A stretch of DNA of 48,145 nt from JAFGOG01 sp034429215 (lineage in GTDB: Bacteria; Chloroflexota; Anaerolineae; JAAYZQ01), in assembly GCA_034429215.1 (NCBI GenBank), contig DAOUGI010000037.1, positions 1 through 48,145 of the forward strand, written 5' to 3'. Every line of letters begins with the position of its first letter. Within the stretch, counting starts at the first letter, position 1. A program made the translations under genes and the position numbers. Below, one piece after another: positions 1-6,347 of the stretch. The notes under the pieces are model-generated. The model ran no database searches. It was not told the origin of the DNA and saw only the letters and a list, made by a program, of their open reading frames with translations.

Positions 1-10
1 GCATTTCCCC

Positions 11-43
11 CTCACCCCAGCCCTCTCCCCCAGGGGGAGAGGG
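11..43. repeat. C-rich/G-rich intergenic hairpin
   Basis: A run of pyrimidine-rich sequence (ccctctcc, 21-28) faces its complement (ggagaggg, 36-43) and forms a small hairpin. Elements of this 'CCCTCTCCC...GGGAGAGGG' kind are scattered between genes in many GC-rich bacteria. No other copy is seen in this window, so repeat status is inferred from general experience. It may end transcription from a gene left of the window. Confidence 0.35.
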
Positions 44-100
44 AGCAGGCAGCCGTGGCATCCAGAAATGTGAAACGCACCCCAGGGCAAAGTGGGTATG

Positions 101-129
101 TTGCCCTAAATCGATGGCGGTGGTATAAT
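101..129 (+). promoter_or_regulatory. sigma-70-type promoter of the 165-923 gene
   Basis: TTGCCC (101-106) and a perfect TATAAT (124-129) are separated by 17 bases. The start codon follows 35 bases later with a GGGAG ribosome site (154-158). Confidence 0.6.
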
Positions 130-164
130 CGAATTCAAGAACCCGACCCCGCAGGGAGATCGAT

Positions 165-923
165 ATGAAGCGGACGACCCTTGTTTTGGCCGGCATCTAC
201 CTGGCGCTGACCGCCGGCTGGCTGTTGAGCTATCTGGCGCCGGTCGCCTGGGAGGTGGCGCAGGCGGCGGCCTTTTTTCTCGGCCTAGCGGTTGCCGCGC
301 TGCTGTGGTGGACTGCCCGCCGGCAGCGCGATCTGCGCGGGCTGTGGGGGCTGCTGGCCGCCGGCTGGACGGTCGGGCTGACGATCAGCATCGCGTGGGG
401 GGTGTACGAGCTGGTGACCGGCCGCCCTCTGCCCGGTGGCTCGTGGTTCGGCGAGCTGTACGTGGTCCGCTATGGCCTGGTCATGGCCGCATTCGGGCGC
501 TGCGTCTCGCCGTGGACCGGCCGGCGATGGGCCGGGCTGGCCGGCATCGGCCTGCTGGCGCTGGCCGTGACCTGGTGCGGCCTGTTGTGGCCCACGTGGG
601 CCACAACACAGGCGCCGCTGTCGGAGCTGCTGGCCTATGGGCTCTATCCGTTCCTGGATGTCGTGGTGGTGGGGCTGGCCGTGTGGGCCTGGCGCGCCGA
701 GGGGACGGCGGGCCGGCGGCGGGATGCGATCGGCCTGTTAGTCCTGGCCATGATCGCCTACGGTGCGGCCAACTGGATCAACCTGGTCGTCCGGGGGGCC
801 TCTTACGAGGCGCCGGCAGACCTGCCGGCCTTTTTCTGGGCGCTGTCTGACATGCTCGCCGGGCTGGCGGCGCTCAGGGTAGTGTGGGTCCGCCAGACTT
901 ACGAGGTCAGTGAGACCTCGTAA
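165..923 (+). CDS. multi-pass membrane protein, unknown function
   Basis: 252 residues, almost entirely hydrophobic, with about seven or eight predicted membrane segments (roughly residues 5-25, 31-48, 60-80, 97-113, 122-145, 155-177, 188-208 and 223-242) joined by short Arg-rich loops. No catalytic motif or known domain is recognised. The layout is like a stand-alone version of the membrane sensor halves found in signalling proteins, but nothing is attached to it. The ATG at 165 is supported by GGGAG seven bases upstream and by the promoter at 101-129. The gene stands alone: the next genes are on the other strand. A 10-bp hairpin overlaps its stop codon. Confidence 0.75.
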   Translation: MKRTTLVLAGIYLALTAGWLLSYLAPVAWEVAQAAAFFLGLAVAALLWWTARRQRDLRGLWGLLAAGWTVGLTISIAWGVYELVTGRPLPGGSWFGELYVVRYGLVMAAFGRCVSPWTGRRWAGLAGIGLLALAVTWCGLLWPTWATTQAPLSELLAYGLYPFLDVVVVGLAVWAWRAEGTAGRRRDAIGLLVLAMIAYGAANWINLVVRGASYEAPADLPAFFWALSDMLAGLAALRVVWVRQTYEVSETS

Positions 924-924
924 G
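898..924. terminator. hairpin overlapping the stop codon
   Basis: cttacgaggt (898-907) pairs perfectly with acctcgtaag (915-924) around a 7-base loop. The stem contains the last codons and stop of the 165-923 gene and lies in the convergent junction with the 948-1385 gene. There is no T-run, so a terminator role is only likely. Confidence 0.35.
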
Positions 925-947
925 CCTGAAAGCTTGACCCGACGCTG

Positions 948-1385
948 CTACGGTTGGCGCAGCGAGTTGGGATCGACTCCCTTCTCAAGCGCCTTTTGCA
1001 GTGTCCTCTCGTGCTCTTTTTTCACCTCATACTCCCTGAGCTGGGTATCCTGGTTTGACTTGATCCCCTTGGAGACCAGGAACGAGCCGCCGCTGATGCC
1101 CAACAGGGCAAATATCTCGGCCGGGATGTCGGGGAAGGACAGGGCTCCGTCGGCTCCACCCGAGCTGGCGATGATCAGGAACAGGCTCAGGGCGATGACG
1201 AAGGTAAAGACCAGGAATTGGAACCGCCCCATGCTGGCCTTGTCCCCACCCTCCTCGTCCAGCAGGCCGGTCAGCCTGATCTTGCCGGTCAGGATATAAT
1301 AAATGACCAGCCCTCCCAAGACCGCGATGAAAATGGCGAGCATCCAGCCTACGACCATCATCAGGATATACATGTCGGTTCGCAT
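948..1385 (-). CDS. small membrane protein, paralogue of the upstream gene
   Basis: 145 residues counted from the ATG at 1385, which has GGGAGGG seven to eight bases upstream. Two or three membrane segments: near residues 5-30 (containing VVGWMLAIFIAVLGGLVIYY), 55-73 and possibly 85-98. The tail is charged and probably helical (roughly residues 108-140). Between the first two segments is LTGKIRLTGLL, followed by an acidic loop, then R-F-Q-F-L-V-F-T, then P-D-I-P-x-x-I-F-A-L-L-G-I-S-G-G. The neighbouring upstream gene has the same string of features, so the two look like products of tandem duplication. No enzyme motif. Function unknown; the C-terminal charged tail is unique to this copy. Confidence 0.75.
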   Translation of the reverse strand: MRTDMYILMMVVGWMLAIFIAVLGGLVIYYILTGKIRLTGLLDEEGGDKASMGRFQFLVFTFVIALSLFLIIASSGGADGALSFPDIPAEIFALLGISGGSFLVSKGIKSNQDTQLREYEVKKEHERTLQKALEKGVDPNSLRQP

Positions 1386-1389
1386 TGTG

Positions 1390-1698
1390 TTACCCTCCCG
1401 GTGTTGAGGCTTTGCCCCAGAGATAGATGATCTCACTGCCGCCCAATCCAACAAGCAGCCAGGCGGGGATGGCGGGAAGCTCGCCCGGCCGGCTGATTAC
1501 TTCAGAAACGTAGGCGAACGCCGCGACCAGGGTGACGACCAGCAGCTGCACCCGCGCCGTACTCAGATTGCCGTCCCCGCCGTACAGCAGGCTACGGAAG
1601 CTGATCCGCCCGGTCAGCATCTGATAGACGACGACGACGGCCAGGCTGCCGAGCAGGACCCAGACCTCGGCGCGTATGAAACCGGTCAGAACGCCCAC
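1390..1698 (-). CDS. small membrane protein, paralogue of the downstream gene
   Basis: 102 residues from a GTG at 1698, chosen because GGGAGG lies six bases upstream; in-frame ATGs at 1737 and 1785 lie in or before a hairpin and have no ribosome site. Membrane segments lie near residues 8-26, 48-65 and 73-90. The string LTGRISFRSLL, then an acidic/glycine loop, R-V-Q-L-L-V-V-T, and P-A-I-P-A-W-L-L-V-G-L-G-G-S aligns with the 948-1385 protein. The stop lies four bases before the next ATG, so the two are translated from one message from the promoter at 1757-1785. Function unknown. Confidence 0.7.
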   Translation of the reverse strand: MGVLTGFIRAEVWVLLGSLAVVVVYQMLTGRISFRSLLYGGDGNLSTARVQLLVVTLVAAFAYVSEVISRPGELPAIPAWLLVGLGGSEIIYLWGKASTPGG

Positions 1699-1713
1699 GT
1701 TGGACCTCCCTGA

Positions 1714-1734
1714 TCCCGGCCTGAAAGGCCGGGA
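1714..1734 (-). other. leader hairpin before the paired membrane-protein genes
   Basis: tcccggcct (1714-1722) pairs perfectly with aggccggga (1726-1734) around a 3-base loop. In the minus-strand message it sits just upstream of the GGGAGG ribosome site of the GTG start at 1698, so it could affect translation or mRNA stability. Confidence 0.45.
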
Positions 1735-1756
1735 CATGATGCTGTGCTGCAGGCGG

Positions 1757-1785
1757 ATTTTACCATAATCCGGGTTTTTCGTCAA
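1757..1785 (-). promoter_or_regulatory. sigma-70-type promoter of the paired membrane-protein genes
   Basis: Reading on the minus strand, TTGACG (1785-1780) and TAAAAT (1762-1757) are 17 bases apart. The first start codon is about 60 bases downstream. Confidence 0.65.
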
Positions 1786-1845
1786 GATTGCCGATGTTTT
1801 CCCAACAAGCGTTGAGAGGGGCGGAAGGGGATGGTCAAGTGAAAT

Positions 1846-1873
1846 TTGACATGGCAGAATTATGGGATATAAC
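1846..1873 (+). promoter_or_regulatory. sigma-70-type promoter of the DUF3795 gene
   Basis: TTGACA (1846-1851) and TATAAC (1868-1873) with a 16-base spacer, 22 bases before the ATG at 1896. This closeness argues for the 1896 start over the in-frame ATG at 1788. Confidence 0.55.
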
Positions 1874-1895
1874 TGTGGGGAAAGGAGAAAAGGTG

Positions 1896-2282
1896 ATGGA
1901 GACCAAGCTGATGGCAGCCTGCGGGCTGGACTGCGGTGGGTGCAAGATCCGGCGGGCGCCGAGCGACGTTCAGGCGGCCCAAGTGGTCGTGGAGTGGTTC
2001 AGGAAGGAGGGCTGGCTGGCGCCCGACGAAGGGATGGCCGAGGTCCTGGAGCGCAAAATGACCTGCTGTGGATGCCTCGGGGATCGGGCCGTCCACTGGT
2101 CGGCCGACTGCTGGATCCTGGCCTGCTGCGCCGACCAGCGAGGGCTGACCGACTGCAGCCAGTGCGCCGAGTTCCCCTGCCGGCGGCTGGAGGAGTGGGC
2201 CACGCAGAATGCCTGGTACGGCGCCGCGCTGGAGCGGCTGAGGGACAGCCGCGACCGGCGGCAGGAAGACCGACCAGCTTGA
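1896..2282 (+). CDS. DUF3795 family cysteine-rich protein
   Basis: 128 residues from the ATG at 1896, which has AAAGGAG about eight bases upstream and a promoter just before it. The opening A-A-C-G-L-D-C-G-G-C and the later cysteine clusters (M-T-C-C-G-C, C-W-I-L-A-C-C, C-S-Q-C-A-E-F-P-C) are typical of DUF3795 proteins, whose cysteines probably bind zinc or another metal. Function is unknown in the family. A GNAT acetyltransferase and a YciI-like gene follow closely on the same strand, and all three may share a message. Family assignment is by recognition of the cysteine pattern. Confidence 0.8.
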   Translation: METKLMAACGLDCGGCKIRRAPSDVQAAQVVVEWFRKEGWLAPDEGMAEVLERKMTCCGCLGDRAVHWSADCWILACCADQRGLTDCSQCAEFPCRRLEEWATQNAWYGAALERLRDSRDRRQEDRPA

Positions 2283-2298
2283 TGGAGTGATACTCAAC

Positions 2299-2892
2299 AT
2301 GCACAAATTGTCTGCAGACCTTCCTACCCGCATAGAGACCGAGCGCCTGTATCTGCGCCCTTACCAGGCCGGCGACGAGGCGTGGTACTATGCGATGAGC
2401 CAGAGGAACAAAGCGCACTTGGCCCGCTACGAGTCGGGCAATGCGGTGATGGCGATCAACAGCGAAGAGGAAGCGGAGCGGGTGGTTCGCGATTTCGCGG
2501 CGGCCTGGGCGGCGGGCGACGCTTTTTTCATGGGGGTGTTTCGTCGAGATACGGGGGAGTTTGTGGCGCAGATCTATGTCGGGGTGGCCAACCGGGAGCT
2601 GCCAGAGCTGGAGATTGGCTTTTTTGCGGACGTGGAGCACGAGGGGCAGGGGTATGTCGCCGAAGCGGCGAGAGGGGCGCTGAGGTTTATCTTTGAGCAA
2701 CTGGGGGCGCACCGGGTGCGGTTAGAGTGCGACGACACTAATGTGCGAAGCCGGCGGGTGGCGGAACGGTGCGGGATGGTCCGAGAAGGGCAGATCCGCG
2801 AGAACAAGAGGAATGCGGATGGGAGCATCAGCGGGACGCTGCACTATGGGCTGCTGAGGAGCGAGTTTTTTGGCTCCGAGGCGCGGAGGTAG
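2299..2892 (+). CDS. GNAT acetyltransferase, RimJ/RimL type
   Basis: 197 residues from ATG 2299 (GGAG at 2284-2287; a GTG at 2287 is an alternative start). It begins with the typical I-E-T-E-R-L-Y-L-R-P-Y of Acetyltransf_3 proteins. The acetyl-CoA loop is H-E-G-Q-G-Y-V-A-E-A (near residues 118-127), followed by A-H-R-V-R-L-E-C-D-D-T-N-V-R-S and R-C-G-M-V-R-E-G, which are hallmark motifs. Such enzymes acetylate N-terminal or side-chain amines of proteins or small molecules; the substrate here cannot be told. It lies 16 bases after the DUF3795 gene and six before the YciI-like gene, suggesting one transcript. Confidence 0.85.
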   Translation: MHKLSADLPTRIETERLYLRPYQAGDEAWYYAMSQRNKAHLARYESGNAVMAINSEEEAERVVRDFAAAWAAGDAFFMGVFRRDTGEFVAQIYVGVANRELPELEIGFFADVEHEGQGYVAEAARGALRFIFEQLGAHRVRLECDDTNVRSRRVAERCGMVREGQIRENKRNADGSISGTLHYGLLRSEFFGSEARR

Positions 2893-2898
2893 AAGGAG

Positions 2899-3222
2899 AT
2901 GCCAGATTCGACCCTGTTCCTGTACAAGATCCAACCTGTGCGGCTGGAGATGCTGCCAGCCGGCCCGACGCCTGAGGAGGAGGAGAGCATCTCCCGGCAT
3001 TTTGACTATCTCCAAGGCCTCACCAAGGCGGGCGTTGTGCTGCTCGCCGGCCGGACGCTCAACACGGATTACAGCAGCTTTGGCATCGTGATTTTCAGGG
3101 CCGGCTCGGAAGAGGAGGCCCGCCAGATCGTGGCCGATGATCCTGCCGTGAAGCAGCGGGTGATGCGCGCCGAGCTGTACCCCTACCGGATCGCGCTGTT
3201 GGGCGAGCTGCCCAAGCCGTAA
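2899..3222 (+). CDS. YciI-like protein
   Basis: 107 residues with AGAAGGAG immediately before the ATG. The pattern H-F-D-Y-L-Q-G-L-T-K-A-G-V-V-L-L-A-G-R-T, then a region rich in acidic residues ending D-D-P-A-V, matches the small YciI fold (ferredoxin-like barrel with an invariant His and Asp pair, proposed enzymatic). The His near residue 34 and Asp near residue 80 are present. Substrate unknown. Probably cotranscribed with the acetyltransferase six bases upstream. Confidence 0.75.
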   Translation: MPDSTLFLYKIQPVRLEMLPAGPTPEEEESISRHFDYLQGLTKAGVVLLAGRTLNTDYSSFGIVIFRAGSEEEARQIVADDPAVKQRVMRAELYPYRIALLGELPKP

Positions 3223-3252
3223 GCCACCGCACGCTCGTGGCAGCGGTCTCTT

Positions 3253-3930
3253 TCACAGGCCAGATTCCCGACTTGCCCGGCGATAGGCGCACCAGGGGCA
3301 ATCGGGCGCGGGCTCGGGGGGCAGTGGCTGGGAGAGGACCGCGACCACCTGGCGTAAGAAATCGAGAAAGGCGGCGTCGTTGCGGGGTATGTCGATGTAT
3401 TTGACCTCGCCCGCCAGGGTGGCCGCCCGGTCGATGGCGTGCTCAAAGGTGCTGGGCTCATAGACCAGCAGGCCCAGCCTGGCGATGCGCCCCAGAGCCG
3501 GCTGGCCGGACGCCGGGTTTTCCAGGGCATGGGCGTAGGCGTGGAGCTGCCTGCTGTACAGGGGGATGTGCGGCCCGCTCACACGGGAGGTCTTGAAGTC
3601 GATGATGCCCCAGGCGCCGTCGTCGAGCTCGATCAACGAGTCCAGGCGACCCGAGATGAAGCAGGTGCAATCCTCGATGCCGAGGTCGATGGGACGCGAG
3701 CGGACCCACTTTTGGCCGGAACGGATGATGCCGTCCGGCATGCCGGCCGCGATTGCCCGGGCGGGCCTGCCGCTGTAGCAGGCTGTCATTGCCTTGTCGA
3801 TGACACCAAAGATCCCGGGGAAGGCCATGCGGGGGCGGTCGAATCCCATGGCGACTTGAAGGTAGAAGCAGCGCTTGCATTCTTGCCACAGGAAGGCAAA
3901 ATCGGACGGGCTGAGCTTGAAGTTTGTCAT
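3253..3930 (-). CDS. RecB/Cas4-like PD-(D/E)XK nuclease, stand-alone
   Basis: 225 residues from ATG 3930, which has GAGAGG seven bases upstream; the ATG at 3945 overlaps that site. Visible features: an N-terminal C-K-R-C pair (about residues 18-21), the nuclease core S-G-R-L-D-S-L-I followed by G-I-I-D-F-K-T (about residues 94-114), the RecB-type R-Q-L-H-A-Y motif, and a C-terminal C-P-W-C pair (about 211-214). Four cysteines flanking a PD-(D/E)XK core suggest an iron-sulfur cluster, as in Cas4 and AddB. No cas gene or CRISPR array is nearby. Likely a DNA repair or end-processing nuclease; its target is unknown. Confidence 0.75.
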   Translation of the reverse strand: MTNFKLSPSDFAFLWQECKRCFYLQVAMGFDRPRMAFPGIFGVIDKAMTACYSGRPARAIAAGMPDGIIRSGQKWVRSRPIDLGIEDCTCFISGRLDSLIELDDGAWGIIDFKTSRVSGPHIPLYSRQLHAYAHALENPASGQPALGRIARLGLLVYEPSTFEHAIDRAATLAGEVKYIDIPRNDAAFLDFLRQVVAVLSQPLPPEPAPDCPWCAYRRASRESGL

Positions 3931-4055
3931 CGTTTTCCTCTCCATGCTAGATCCCAGGAAGTTGATTGGACGCAGATGAACGCTGGTTGTTCTCTGCCTG
4001 GGAGAATCCGCGCACTCGGCTCGTGTATTGAATTCTCGGGGCCTGGTTTTCGGAG

Positions 4056-4084
4056 ATTATAACACCGGGATGGCGGAAGTGCAA
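4056..4084 (-). promoter_or_regulatory. promoter of the RecB-like nuclease gene
   Basis: On the minus strand, TTGCAC (4084-4079) and TATAAT (4061-4056) are 17 bases apart. It is back to back with the promoter of the DUF1801 gene (4120-4148), so this is a divergent control region. Confidence 0.6.
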
Positions 4085-4119
4085 AGGTGAAGGTGATGAT
4101 CAGGGTTTTCATGGTGCAT

Positions 4120-4148
4120 TTGACCCGGGCAAAGGGTGGTGCTATACT
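4120..4148 (+). promoter_or_regulatory. promoter of the DUF1801 gene
   Basis: TTGACC (4120-4125) and TATACT (4143-4148), 17-base spacer, 18 bases before the ATG at 4167 with a GGGGAGG ribosome site between. Confidence 0.65.
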
Positions 4149-4166
4149 GGGATCGGGGAGGGCCAT

Positions 4167-4526
4167 ATGAGCATGACCGTCGATGAATTTGTGCAGGCTA
4201 GGGTTCTACCGGAGTACCGGGATATCGTGGCAGCGCTGCGGGCATTGATGAAAGAATGCGCTCCTGATGCCGAGGAAGGGATCAGCTACGGCATACCGGC
4301 GTACCGGGGGAGGCGGATGCTGGCGGTCATCAGCCCAACCAAGAAGGGGATCACCTTTGCCTTCTCGCGAGGGGCAGAGTTCGAAGACAGGTACGGGCTG
4401 CTGGAGGGTGTGGGGAAGGTTTCCAAGAATGTCCGGATCAGGCGCGTGGAGGAGATCGACCAGGCCGCGATGCGCTACTATATCGGGCAGGCATTGGAGC
4501 TCGATGCAGAGAAGGAGAAGGGGTGA
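4167..4526 (+). CDS. DUF1801 (YdhG-like) family protein
   Basis: 119 residues. It begins T-V-D-E-F-V and contains P-D-A-E-E-G-I-S-Y-G-I-P-A-Y followed by a beta-rich stretch with K-K-G-I-T-F-A-F, then K-N-V-R-I-R-R-V-E-E-I-D at the end. These are diagnostic for the DUF1801 fold, related to frataxin-like iron-binding YdhG proteins. Function in this organism is unknown. Transcribed from its own strong promoter, divergent from the nuclease gene. The start is supported by GGGGAGG eight bases upstream. Confidence 0.8.
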   Translation: MSMTVDEFVQARVLPEYRDIVAALRALMKECAPDAEEGISYGIPAYRGRRMLAVISPTKKGITFAFSRGAEFEDRYGLLEGVGKVSKNVRIRRVEEIDQAAMRYYIGQALELDAEKEKG

Positions 4527-4673
4527 TGTCGGTTTTGACGATGCCGGTAACTGCGGTAATGCTCGTCGCTCTTGGGCTTGAGATTCCGGAGGAAAGCAGC
4601 GGGTATTCGCGCAGGAGGAGCAGAGAATGCTCAGGGCATCGTTCGTGGCGAGGTGAGGACAAGACTCGAAGGG

Positions 4674-4702
4674 TTTTCAGAACTCTTGGGATCTGGTATG
4701 CT
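4674..4702 (+). promoter_or_regulatory. possible promoter of the 4735-5202 gene
   Basis: TTTTCA (4674-4679), 17 bases, TATGCT (4697-4702), 32 bases before the start codon. The match is moderate. The 208-base gap 4527-4734 holds nothing else I can identify. Confidence 0.4.
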
Positions 4703-4734
4703 ATGAGACAGTGAAGAAGGGAGATAGGGGTAAG

Positions 4735-5202
4735 ATGAAAGAGGGAAGTGAGCGGCGGCAAGCTGTGGTGCGAGCGTTGGTTGTGCTGCACGTCCTGTTG
4801 GGGGTGGGGGCGGTGATAAGCGGGGGTTTGCTGATGGCTGCACCGGATGGGCATTTGATGCAGATGCCGGTCAGTATGCTGGACCATAGCCCGTTTTCCA
4901 ACTTTGCGATACCCGGCCTGATCCTGTTCACCCTGCTGGGGATCTATCCGCTGTGCGTGGCCTATGGCCTGTGGAAGCGGCCAGGCTGGCGCTGGCCGGA
5001 CGCGATCAATCCGTTCAAGGGGATCCATTGGAGCTGGGCGGCGTCACTGGCGGCGGGGGTAATCGTGGTGATTTGGATCGTGGTCGAGGTGATCATGCTC
5101 CGCGCGTTCGAATTTCTCCACGCTTTGTACCTGGGGTGGGGGATTGTGCTCATCGTGTTGACCTTGCTTCCCGTGGTGCGACGGTATTACACCAGAATGT
5201 GA
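4735..5202 (+). CDS. four-segment membrane protein, unknown
   Basis: 155 residues from ATG 4735, with AGGGG upstream (a GTG at 4711 in frame is less likely). A charged N-terminus leads to about four membrane segments: near residues 12-36, 60-81, 104-126 and 132-150. Between the first two is an exposed stretch rich in Met, Pro and His. No known motif; it could be a small integral membrane protein of the DoxX or DUF-type kind, but I cannot assign it. It is followed by a strong hairpin, so it is likely a single-gene unit. Confidence 0.65.
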   Translation: MKEGSERRQAVVRALVVLHVLLGVGAVISGGLLMAAPDGHLMQMPVSMLDHSPFSNFAIPGLILFTLLGIYPLCVAYGLWKRPGWRWPDAINPFKGIHWSWAASLAAGVIVVIWIVVEVIMLRAFEFLHALYLGWGIVLIVLTLLPVVRRYYTRM

Positions 5203-5220
5203 GAACGACTGAAGTTGTTA

Positions 5221-5262
5221 CAACAGACCCCAAGGGTTTCAGCGAACCCTCGGGGTCTGTTG
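5221..5262 (+). terminator. strong hairpin terminator
   Basis: An 18-base arm (5221-5238) pairs with 5245-5262 at 17 of 18 positions around a 6-base loop. It lies between the end of the 4735-5202 gene and the promoter at 5298. It lacks a long T-run but is the only strong structure in the gap and probably insulates the operon that follows. Confidence 0.6.
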
Positions 5263-5297
5263 AATGTTAAAACCTCCCCCAATTCATGAAACTATAC

Positions 5298-5326
5298 TTG
5301 ACATTTGTAGAAATTTGATGTATAAT
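5298..5326 (+). promoter_or_regulatory. consensus sigma-70 promoter of the phosphate-ester cluster
   Basis: Exact TTGACA (5298-5303) and exact TATAAT (5321-5326), with the ideal 17-base spacer, in an AT-rich stretch unlike its surroundings. The first gene downstream encodes an RpiR regulator, so this promoter is probably both strong and repressed. The roughly 110-base leader before the ATG at 5439 could hold the operator. Confidence 0.8.
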
Positions 5327-5438
5327 CTTTCACGTTGGCATCTCACACGACGCAAGCAGAGATGCTTCGCTTCGCAGCCGCGAGCGGCCCTGCATGTCAG
5401 CATGGCAATGCTAAAGCGCCGGTGTGTCGAGGAGCGAC

Positions 5439-6347
5439 ATGGAAGAGGAGTTGAACGGCTTTCAGCAGAGGATCGAGGGCCATCTGCCGGACTTGACCAA
5501 GAGCCAGCAGCGGATCGCTTCGTACCTGCTGGCCAGCTACGATGAGGCCGCTTTCTTATCGGTGGCCGACCTGGCCAAGACGCTGGATGTCAGCGAGGCG
5601 ACGCTGGTCCGCTTTGCCCGGGCGATCGGCTACGACGGGTTTCGCGAGCTGCGCCGCTGCCTCCAGGGGCTGTTCCGGGCCAAGGCGACGCCCGCCAGCC
5701 GCCTGCAGCGCACGCTGGGCGAGCTGTCCGGCAGCCAGGGGCACGTCCTGACCAAGGTCCTGGAGATGGAGGTGCAGTACCTGACCGAGGCGGCGCACAG
5801 TATCGATCCGGACGACTTTAACCAGGCGGTGGAGCTGCTGTTAGGCGGCCACCGCATCTTTGTGTTTGGGAGCGGTCCGTCGGGCATTTTGGCCGACCTG
5901 GCCGAGCTGCGCTTCCGGAGGCTGGGCATCCTGACCATCGCGATGACCGAGTCGGGCCGCCACCTGCTGGAAAAGCTGCAGCTCCTCAAGGTGGGGGACG
6001 TGGTGCTGGCCACCGGCTTTCACTATGTGCGGCCCGAGCTGGTGGCGGTGCTGGATCACGCTCGCGCGACAGGCTGCCGCTCGCTGCTCGTCACCGACAC
6101 GCTGGGGCCGGCGCTACGGGGCAAGGTCGATGTCACCCTGGCCGCCCGGCGCGGGGCGGTGTCGACATTCCACTCTCTGACGGTGCCGATGTCCATCCTG
6201 AATGCGCTCATTTTGGCGGTGGCGATGGCCAGGCCTGATGAAAGCCTGGCTGCGCTCAACCGGCTCCAGCAGTTACGCGTTGCGTCTGGCCTGGACGACA
6301 CCGGCAGGGTTTCGGCCAAACACTCACCAACGGGGGAGGGTCTATGA
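5439..6347 (+). CDS. RpiR family transcriptional regulator (HTH-SIS)
   Basis: 302 residues from ATG 5439 (GGAG seven bases upstream; GTG 5424 is an alternative). The N-terminal part is the RpiR helix-turn-helix: L-T-K-S-Q-Q-R-I-A-S-Y-L-L, then S-V-A-D-L-A and V-S-E-A-T-L-V-R-F-A-R-A-I-G-Y-D-G-F-R-E-L-R. The C-terminal SIS domain (about residues 120-260) starts with I-F-V-F-G-S-G-P-S-G. RpiR proteins bind sugar phosphates through SIS and control genes for sugar or amino-sugar use. Its ATGA overlap with the permease gene indicates that it controls its own operon. The ligand is probably the imported compound or its phosphorylated product. Confidence 0.88.
   Translation: MEEELNGFQQRIEGHLPDLTKSQQRIASYLLASYDEAAFLSVADLAKTLDVSEATLVRFARAIGYDGFRELRRCLQGLFRAKATPASRLQRTLGELSGSQGHVLTKVLEMEVQYLTEAAHSIDPDDFNQAVELLLGGHRIFVFGSGPSGILADLAELRFRRLGILTIAMTESGRHLLEKLQLLKVGDVVLATGFHYVRPELVAVLDHARATGCRSLLVTDTLGPALRGKVDVTLAARRGAVSTFHSLTVPMSILNALILAVAMARPDESLAALNRLQQLRVASGLDDTGRVSAKHSPTGEGL

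Noticed and set aside
910..1299. Plus-strand open frame opposite the 948-1385 gene
   Set aside because: The minus-strand frame has ribosome sites, a promoter and membrane-protein character; the plus-strand frame is Ser/Arg/Pro-rich with none of these.
3253..3930. Part of a CRISPR-Cas system (cas4)
   Set aside because: No repeat array and no other cas gene in the window; stand-alone RecB-like proteins are common.
4523..4714. Short open frame after the DUF1801 gene
   Set aside because: The sequence is rich in Arg and Ser with no family-like pattern and no ribosome site; it looks like non-coding sequence read in frame.
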